Shown piece after piece: positions 34,565-39,495 of a stretch of DNA of 39,495 nt (position 1 is the first letter of the stretch; the number at the start of each line of letters is the position of its first letter). The DNA is taken from NCBI GenBank assembly GCA_001769035.1, contig MENF01000072.1, forward strand, positions 1-39,495, in the 5' to 3' direction. Source of the stretch: Bacteroidetes bacterium GWA2_32_17 (GTDB lineage: Bacteria > Bacteroidota > Bacteroidia > Bacteroidales > GWA2-32-17). The translations under genes and the position numbers were made by a program. A model generated the notes under the pieces. That model was not told where the DNA came from and made no database searches. It saw nothing but the letters and a program-made list of their open reading frames with translations.

Positions 34565-34997
34565 TTATTTTATAACTTCCCAGTGTCCACCTTTGTCAGG
34601 GCCAATGCGTTTAATAAGTTTTTTTTCTTTTAATATTGCCAACCATTTCTCAATAGCTCTTGTTGACATATTCAACTGTATAGCCATTTCGGCAATAGTA
34701 ATCTCATATTGCTCTTTAATTAAAGAAATTATTTTCTCCGAACTTTTCTCCGAACTTTTCTCCGAACTTTTCTCCGAACTTTTCTCTACAGTTTCTCCCA
34801 CAGTTTTCTCTGATTTATCTATGGCTTTATCAAGAATATTATTACTTTCATTAACTTTTATTCTAATAAAATCGGTTGAATCTTTAATTTCAAAAGAAAT
34901 ATTTTTGTATTTGGAAAACCAATTTCTAAGTCGTTTAAAACCGGTTCCGTATTTTTCAATATCGCCTGTAAGATAAAAAACTTCGATAAGTAATTTA
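34565..34997 (-). pseudogene. Cassette B: start-less regulator tail, SSEK repeat + winged helix
   Basis: Open on the minus strand from the stop of cassette C to its own stop, without a plausible start at the 5-prime end. The 5-prime module (LLIEVFYLTGDIEKYGTGFK...DFIRIKVN) corresponds to the end of an HATPase_c_4-type domain and is almost identical in DNA to cassette C. Four 12-bp units (34732-34779) encode SSEK repeats. The tail is a winged helix (ITIAEMAIQLNMSTRAIEKW, then KRIGPDKGGHWEVIK) nearly identical to that of cassette D. It therefore shares its front with C and its back with D. An internal ATG could give a 78-residue tail peptide; expression is not shown. Confidence 0.75.
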
Positions 34998-35406
34998 ATT
35001 CTGAATTATTTTCCAATATCCGCCTTTTGCTTTTCCCTGTCGTATTATCACGCCTTTTGCTTTTAGTTTGTTTATGTTGTCCAGTACTTTTCGTTTTGAA
35101 ATGCCGATATTTTCAGCTATTTGTGACATTGAAATCATTTTGTTTTGCTCTATTAGTTTCAATATTTTTTGTTGATTTTCTGTCAGGCTATCGGGGACCT
35201 TATCGGGGACTTTATCGGGGACTTTATCGGTATCGTTATCAAGAATATTCTTAATTTTATTAACTTTTATTCTAATAAAATCAGTTGAATCTTTAATTTC
35301 AAAAGAAATATTTTTGTATTTGGAAAACCAATTTCTAAGTCGTTTAAAACCGGTTCCGTATTTTTCAATATCACCTGTAAGGTAAAAAGCTTCTGTAAGT
35401 AATTTA
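34995..35406 (-). pseudogene. Cassette C: start-less regulator tail, DKVP repeat + winged helix
   Basis: Open from the stop of cassette D to TAA at 34995-34997. The 5-prime module (LLTEAFYLTGDIEKYGTGFK, then DSTDFIRIKVN) is shared with cassette B. Three 12-bp units plus a degenerate one (35189-35236) encode DKVP repeats. The tail (MISMSQIAENIGISKRKV, then GKAKGGYWKIIQN) is found in no other cassette here. No start codon at the 5-prime end. Confidence 0.72.
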
Positions 35407-35810
35407 ATTCTGAATTATTTCCCAGTGTCCGCCTTTGTCAGGTCCAATGCGTTTAATGAGTTTTTTTTCTTTTAATATTGCCAACCATTTCTCAACAGCC
35501 CTTGTTGATATATTTAAATGTACCGCCATTTCTACAATAGTAATATCAGATTGCTCTTTAATTAAAGAAATTATTTTCTCCGAACTTTTCTCCGAACTTT
35601 TCTCCGAACTTTCTCCCACAGTTTTCTCTGATTTATCTCGCGATTTGTCAAAAACATTAATACTAACATGTGGTTCATTCAACCCCTCATTTTTTAATTT
35701 ATTAATGCCGGTTAACTCAAAAACAATTTTCACCACTCCATGTTCTTCATAAAAATTGGGTTCTGGAATATTGGCAGTTTTACATTCGTTAATAATATTA
35801 ATTGTGCTTA
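35404..35810 (-). pseudogene. Cassette D: start-less regulator tail, mosaic of two types
   Basis: Begins just after the stop of cassette E with NIINECKTANIPEPNFYEEH, the 5-prime module of cassettes E to H, and continues VVKIVFELTGINK. It then joins a linker with three 12-bp SSEK units (35574-35609) and the winged helix of cassette B (ITIVEMAVHLNISTRAVEKW, then GGHWEIIQN). Front and back thus belong to different families in this array. A GTG at 35736 could start a 110-residue product, but no start covers the full frame. Confidence 0.75.
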
Positions 35811-36145
35811 AATGGCATAGTATCCTCCTGTCTTTTTACTGCCACGACGCTCAATTATACTTAATTTAAGCAAAACTCTAATATGTTTATCAACTGTGCT
35901 AAACGGGATATTAAGTTTTTTTGAAATCAAACTGGCATTAATACCGGGTTTTAGTATTATTTCTTTAAAAACTTTCTGTTGTCCTTTATTTAATTCGCCA
36001 TTTAATTCGCCATTTAATCCGCCATTTTGAAATTTATTTACGCCGGTTAACTCAAAAACAATTTTCACCACTCCATGTTCTTCATAAAAATTAGGTTCAG
36101 GAATATTGGCAGTCTTACATTCATTAATAATATTAAGCGCACTTA
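35808..36145 (-). pseudogene. Cassette E: start-less regulator tail, LNGE repeat + winged helix
   Basis: Open from the stop of cassette F, beginning ALNIINECKTANIPEPN. Three 12-bp units (35989-36024) encode NGGL/NGEL repeats. The winged-helix tail (INASLISKKLNIPFSTVDKH, then RRGSKKTGGYYAI) is closely related to cassette G. No start codon at the 5-prime end; a GTG at 36071 gives an 87-residue internal frame. Confidence 0.72.
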
Positions 36146-36529
36146 AATGGCATAGTACCCCCCCGTTTTACTATTTCCTTTAAATTCAATTTTGTCACTT
36201 TCTTTTAATTTTTTAAGCCATCGTTCAATTGTTTTATTAGACTTGTTTATTTTTTTTGCTAAAAAAGGAACTCTTTGACCAGAGTGTTTTTTAATTATAA
36301 TTAGTAGCTCATTTACTCCCTCATTTACTCCCTCATTTACTCCCTCATTTACTCCCTCATTTACTCCCTCATTTTGAAATTTATTAATGCCGGTTAACTC
36401 AAAAACAATTTTCACCACTCCATGTTCTTCATAAAAATTAGGTTCAGGAATATTGGCAGTTTTACACTCATTAATAATATTAATTGTGCCTCTTCCCCAG
36501 CTTTCGATAAAACTTAAAGTATCTCCCAA
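36143..36529 (-). pseudogene. Cassette F: regulator tail, EGVN repeat + winged helix
   Basis: Follows the intact regulator gene directly: its conserved part (FIESWGRGTINIINECK) begins one base after that gene's stop, in another frame. A TTG at 36527-36529 would open a 128-residue frame overlapping the intact gene by 16 bases, so reinitiation is possible but unproven. Five 12-bp units (36311-36370) encode EGVN repeats. The tail (RVPFLAKKINKSNKTIERW, then GNSKTGGYYAI) is unique in the array. Confidence 0.72.
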
Positions 36530-37917
36530 TGTCCGCTTTTTTCTGTTCCAATTCTTTTAAGTTTACCATTTGCTTTTAAGTCTTTAATTTCTCTTAAAAT
36601 GGTACTTCTAGATACAATTAATTTTTTAGCTAATTGGCTTAACGTAATTCTTGAATCTTTTTTTATTAGATTCATTATTATTTGACCACGATCGGTGTCA
36701 TTATCGGTGTCATTATCGGTGTCATTATCGGTGTCATTATCGGTGTCATTATCGGTAACATTTTCAGTAACATTTTTATTGTCTTCTAATTTTTCTTTAT
36801 ATAAAGTTACCATAAAGCCGTTAAATACTTCTTCAAATTTTGGTTCTTTTATTCGATAGTCGTTACAAATTTTTTGTATTCGCATAATTCCCGAACCATA
36901 ACGTTCAATTAAGCCAATTTCTTTAAATGCCTTTGCAATTAAATTATTTCTGGTTTTAGAACTATATTTACCCGATAATAAATTTTTTATTGTTAGCCCT
37001 CCAAATAAATTTCCGGGATTATAAAATTCAATTCTATCGTCAAATATTTTTATAATACTGCCACTACTGTCTCTATAGTCGCGGTGTACAATCATATTTA
37101 CAACAATTTCTCTAATGGCATCAAGGGGGTAGTCAAAACGTTCTGTACGTTGCGGTTCGCCTGTAATAATAAATTCAACCATTAAATGCTTTTTAATAAA
37201 AGCAATAATTTCATCAGTTTCGCTAAACAAATCGGTATTTAATGAAATGCTATCAATAATTTTAGTTTCGCTTTTAAAACGCCCAACCTGCACGTCGCTT
37301 ATTAAGCAATAACCTTTAACAAACAACAAATAAGCACCAAAAGATAGCTGATTATTTCTGATAAACTCTAATTTGGATAGAAATACTAATCCTTTAAAAT
37401 CAGTTTTGTTTTGTGTACGTTGTTCTATTTTTTTAATAAAACCATTAACCTTTTCAATAGAAATATCTTTAACACTATGGTTTGGATCGGGATAAAAATC
37501 CCAGCTTGTATTAATTGTTCTTAAATGCTCGTTTGTAATTTCATTAATACTCATTAAATGGTTTGAATTAGCAACTCGTTTAAAAAATTTATTTTTAAAT
37601 GCAACTGGTTTTATTGGATATTCAATAACATCAAAAACAATAATATTTTTTTTATTTATCTCAACAGTAATCACTTCTGGAATAACTTGTGGTTCGGTAT
37701 TCTGTTTTATCTGATTGAGCCAGTTTTGAATGCTTTCGTCCGAAACATTTATTCCGGCAATTTTTTTATTATCACTTACGCCAACAATAACTTTTCCACC
37801 TTTTGTATTTGAAAATGCAACAATACTTTCAATAACTTCTTTACCAAATGAAGTTTTAAATTCAACGCACTCGTTTTCGCCATTATTAATAATATGTATA
37901 ATATCATTTTTATACAT
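36514..37917 (-). CDS. AlbA_2/HATPase-type DNA-binding regulator, intact member (A)
   Basis: 467 residues. An N-terminal AlbA_2 (Schlafen-type) domain has ECVEFKTSF (16-24) and SIVAFSNTKGGKVIVGVSD (31-49). The HATPase_c_4-type region shows EIVVNMIVHRDYR (270-282), FYNPGNLFGG (298-307), TRNNLIAKAFKEIGLIERYG (322-341) and GSGI. The linker (383-409) is VTEN/DNDT repeats from seven 12-bp units at 36691-36774. A C-terminal winged helix (about 410-467, ITLSQLAKKLIVSRSTILRE and SGHWEIL) ends it. Such proteins are usually called putative ATP-dependent transcriptional regulators; targets are unknown. It is the only complete gene in this array, with cassettes F to B directly downstream and G and H upstream. 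Confidence 0.82.
   Translation of the reverse strand: MYKNDIIHIINNGENECVEFKTSFGKEVIESIVAFSNTKGGKVIVGVSDNKKIAGINVSDESIQNWLNQIKQNTEPQVIPEVITVEINKKNIIVFDVIEYPIKPVAFKNKFFKRVANSNHLMSINEITNEHLRTINTSWDFYPDPNHSVKDISIEKVNGFIKKIEQRTQNKTDFKGLVFLSKLEFIRNNQLSFGAYLLFVKGYCLISDVQVGRFKSETKIIDSISLNTDLFSETDEIIAFIKKHLMVEFIITGEPQRTERFDYPLDAIREIVVNMIVHRDYRDSSGSIIKIFDDRIEFYNPGNLFGGLTIKNLLSGKYSSKTRNNLIAKAFKEIGLIERYGSGIMRIQKICNDYRIKEPKFEEVFNGFMVTLYKEKLEDNKNVTENVTDNDTDNDTDNDTDNDTDNDTDRGQIIMNLIKKDSRITLSQLAKKLIVSRSTILREIKDLKANGKLKRIGTEKSGHWEIL
36691..36774. repeat. 12-bp tandem repeat in the linker of regulator A
   Basis: Five perfect units of ATCGGTGTCATT followed by two degenerate ones. Unit length is a multiple of three, so changes in copy number would alter linker length without shifting the frame. 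Confidence 0.9.
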
Positions 37918-37936
37918 TGATAGTTTTATTAGAAAA

Positions 37937-38079
37937 TTAAAATTTTAATTTACCTATAAAATCATTATATTCTCTAAAATAATCATTCTCATTATATTTT
38001 TCAGAAGCAAACACTAAACAAATTGAACCAGATGAGAAATTTATTGTATTTTTTATTTTTGTTGAATAATTGTATAATA
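37937..38079 (-). pseudogene. Unidentified gene remnant between cassette G and regulator A
   Basis: An open frame without a start overlaps the end of cassette G in a different frame and ends at TAA (37937-37939). It encodes about 47 residues (STKIKNTINFSSG, then LVFASEKYNENDYFREYNDF) with codon use like a real gene. It looks like the 3-prime end of another gene left behind when cassette G was joined here. The family is not recognised. Confidence 0.35.
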
Positions 38080-38375
38080 CCCTCCTGTTTTTTTACTTCC
38101 ACGGCGTTCAATTAAATTTAATTTAAGCAAAACTCTAATATGCTTATCAATTGTGCTAAACTGGATATTAAGTTTTTTTGAAATCATGCTGGCATTCATA
38201 CCTTGTTTTAGTATTATTTCTTTAAAAATTTTTTGTTGCCCTTTATTTAACTCGCCATTTTGAAATTTATTAATGCCGGTTAACTCAAAAACAATTTTAA
38301 CTACTCCATGTTCTTCATAGAAATTTGGTTCAGGAATATTAGCAGTTTTACATTCATTAATAATATTAAGCGCAC
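38053..38375 (-). pseudogene. Cassette G: start-less regulator tail + winged helix
   Basis: Starts immediately after the stop of cassette H with ALNIINECKTANIPEPN and runs open to 38053. The linker is reduced to a single NGEL unit. The winged-helix tail (NASMISKKLNIQFSTIDKH, then RRGSKKTGGYYT) is about as close to cassette E as two alleles. It continues IIQQK into the neighbouring remnant sequence. Confidence 0.7.
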
Positions 38376-38795
38376 TTAAATGGCATAGTATCTTCCTGTT
38401 TTTTTACTGCCACGATGTTCTATTAATTGATTATCAATAAATATTTTCACATATTTATTTAAAGTAAAAATAGAAACACCTGTTTTTTCTGCAATAATCA
38501 TCAACTGAATACCGGGATTTTTGTTAATAATACTCAAAACATTTTTTTGCTTTTCATTTAATCTGCCATTTAATCTGCCATTTAATTCGCCATTTTGAAA
38601 TTTATTAATACCGGTTAACTCAAAAACAATTTTAACCACTCCATGTTCTTCATAGAAATTTGGTTCAGGAATATTACCAGTTTTACATTCATTAATAATA
38701 TTAATTGTACCTCTTTCCCAGCTTTCGATAAAACCTGCTTTATAAAAGATATCGGCCAACAATTTATTTCGTGGTTTTGATAGTTTTTTCTGCAA
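38376..38795 (-). pseudogene. Cassette H: regulator tail truncated by the DUF559 element
   Basis: 139 residues. It keeps more of the upstream domain than the other cassettes: LSKPRNKLLADIFYKAGFIE (about 5-24) is the typical C-terminal part of the HATPase region, so a full-length gene probably existed. Homology stops about ten bases before the DUF559 element (38807). Three 12-bp units (38557-38592) encode NGRL/NGEL repeats. The tail (MIIAEKTGVSIFTLNKYV, then GSKKTGRYYAI) is unique. The apparent start within a conserved region is unlikely to be native. Confidence 0.72.
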
Positions 38796-38806
38796 TGTGG
38801 GTTAAC

Positions 38807-39495
38807 GTTTTGTTTATATTCTAATCCGATTATATCGAATTAGTTTTTGATAAAAAAAACAAATGGCAAGTTTTGGTGCGGTAGTGTCCTTTAGGATTAA
38901 GGTGCGGGGTGGCAAAGTGCAAAAAAAATAAAAGGCAAGTTGTGATGGGTGGGGAGTTGGGGGTGAGGAGTTACCCACCCCTGCTCCTCCGTGGGAGGGG
39001 AGTGTATTGGGGGTATAATTCTGTATTATTAATATAATAAAATGTGAATAATATTACAAACGTTGTTAATTTGCAATATGTTATTACTTCTTGTTCACAT
39101 GCTTGTAGGGATTGCTGTTTTAGTTCCCCTCTTGGGATGGGTTAGGGGTGGGTTACTCTCGCCCAACACACCCATTTATTCTCACCTCCGTTTTTATCCA
39201 ATTCTCAATTACCAGTAACACATTACCCATATCTTTTTTTACTTCTAAATCATCGAAACGCAAAAAACTCACACCTTCGTTTTCTAATTCCTGCTGTCTT
39301 ATTTTATCTTGCTCGTATTTATTGTTATGGCTGCTACCATCAACTTCAATTGCAAGCATTAAATCCTTACAATAAAAGTCAACTATATAATTTAATATAG
39401 GCCGTTGCCGGTCAAAATCCATACCGAGTATTTTCTTTTGTTTTAGTTCGTTCCATAGTAGGACTTCAGATAAAGTCATGTTATTTCTAAGTTTT
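38807..39495. repeat. Dispersed DUF559/palindrome element, copy B (cut by window end)
   Basis: Same order as copy A: TTTTGTTTAT and TCTAATCCGAT at the left edge, the TTTTGGTGCGGTAGTGTCC block, a GATGGGTGGGGAG/CCACCCCTG stem, a CTCCTCC-GTG-GGAGGGG palindrome (38984-39000), an AT-rich spacer, then the DUF559 ORF. It has one palindrome unit fewer than copy A upstream of the ORF. It continues past the window. Confidence 0.78.
39153..39479 (-). CDS. DUF559 endonuclease-domain protein (Vsr-like), copy B, 5-prime end at window edge
   Basis: 108 residues from the ATG within the domain; the frame continues upstream past the window, as in copy A. The core motifs are the same (FDRQRPILNYIVDFYC and LAIEVDGSSH). 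It differs from copy A in only one residue of the core (G for N in KKILGMDF) and in the C-terminus, where the palindrome-encoded tail is replaced by INGCVGRE. Such similarity over protein and flanks means recent duplication. A nuclease function is inferred from the fold only. Confidence 0.75.
   Translation of the reverse strand: MTLSEVLLWNELKQKKILGMDFDRQRPILNYIVDFYCKDLMLAIEVDGSSHNNKYEQDKIRQQELENEGVSFLRFDDLEVKKDMGNVLLVIENWIKTEVRINGCVGRE

Noticed and set aside
36510-36530. Programmed frameshift linking regulator A to cassette F
   Set aside because: The next cassette is in the same relative frame at most type-1 junctions (around TTTAAG), but no canonical slippery heptamer is present in the zero frame. 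The constant frame is explained by the shared junction sequence.
34732-36774. Phase-variable on/off switching by the 12-bp repeats
   Set aside because: The unit is a multiple of three, so slippage would change linker length but not the reading frame.
20060-39495. tRNA or rRNA gene as an integration site
   Set aside because: I looked for cloverleaf-like sequence near the insertions and cassettes and found none.

Overview
The window reads as a low-GC chromosome segment of a Bacteroidota member. The main signs are two secreted proteins with type IX secretion (T9SS) C-terminal sorting domains, SprB-type repeats, a TAnnTTTG-like promoter box, and start sites without clear Shine-Dalgarno sequences. 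I cannot place it below phylum level from sequence alone.

Layout. (1) 1-3418: an AbiE-type type IV toxin-antitoxin pair on the minus strand. The antitoxin is intact and the toxin is broken by a one-base frameshift. The pair sits among dispersed non-coding repeats, and a similar ~100-bp repeat lies on each side. (2) 3419-10465: two plus-strand genes for large T9SS-exported proteins, a beta-propeller/SprB adhesin-like protein and an M6-type metalloprotease. Both carry copies of the same ~96-residue repeat domain, and they end at a strong bidirectional terminator. (3) 10519-34466: a ~24-kb minus-strand surface-glycan cluster read from high to low coordinates. WecG-type glycosyltransferase comes first. 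A complete GDP-sugar-type legionaminic acid route follows (LegB, LegC, LegH, LegI, LegG, PtmE-like, LegF). After it come GNAT and deacetylase enzymes, a Wzx flippase, a sialyltransferase-like glycosyltransferase, a Wzy-like polymerase, FemAB-like, CapA-like and ATP-grasp proteins, a GT4 glycosyltransferase, an alpha/alpha-barrel protein, an acyltransferase and a methyltransferase. The probable output is a capsule or O-antigen-like polymer containing a nonulosonic acid and further modified with acyl or amino-acyl groups. (4) 34565-38795: one complete AlbA_2/HATPase-type regulator gene embedded in a minus-strand array of seven start-less C-terminal cassettes. (5) 38807-39495: the second copy of a DUF559-nuclease repeat element, running off the window edge.

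The most unusual parts are as follows. The regulator array has cassettes that are all open, abut each other at stop codons, and are mosaics of a few 5-prime modules and several different winged-helix 3-prime modules. In six of the seven cassettes and in the intact gene, a 12-bp tandem repeat marks the joint. It looks like a silent reservoir for swapping the DNA-binding tail of a regulator, although simple tandem-duplication debris is the alternative. The legionaminic operon also carries insertions that each duplicated the 3-prime end of the upstream gene. One is a RhuM-family gene between ptmE and legF. The other is a small GGTTGA-hexamer insert between legC and legH. A DUF559 nuclease ORF surrounded by GC-rich palindromes (CCCCTCCnnnGGAGGGG) occurs twice and behaves like a dispersed element.

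Functions are inferred from motifs read by eye; no database search was run.
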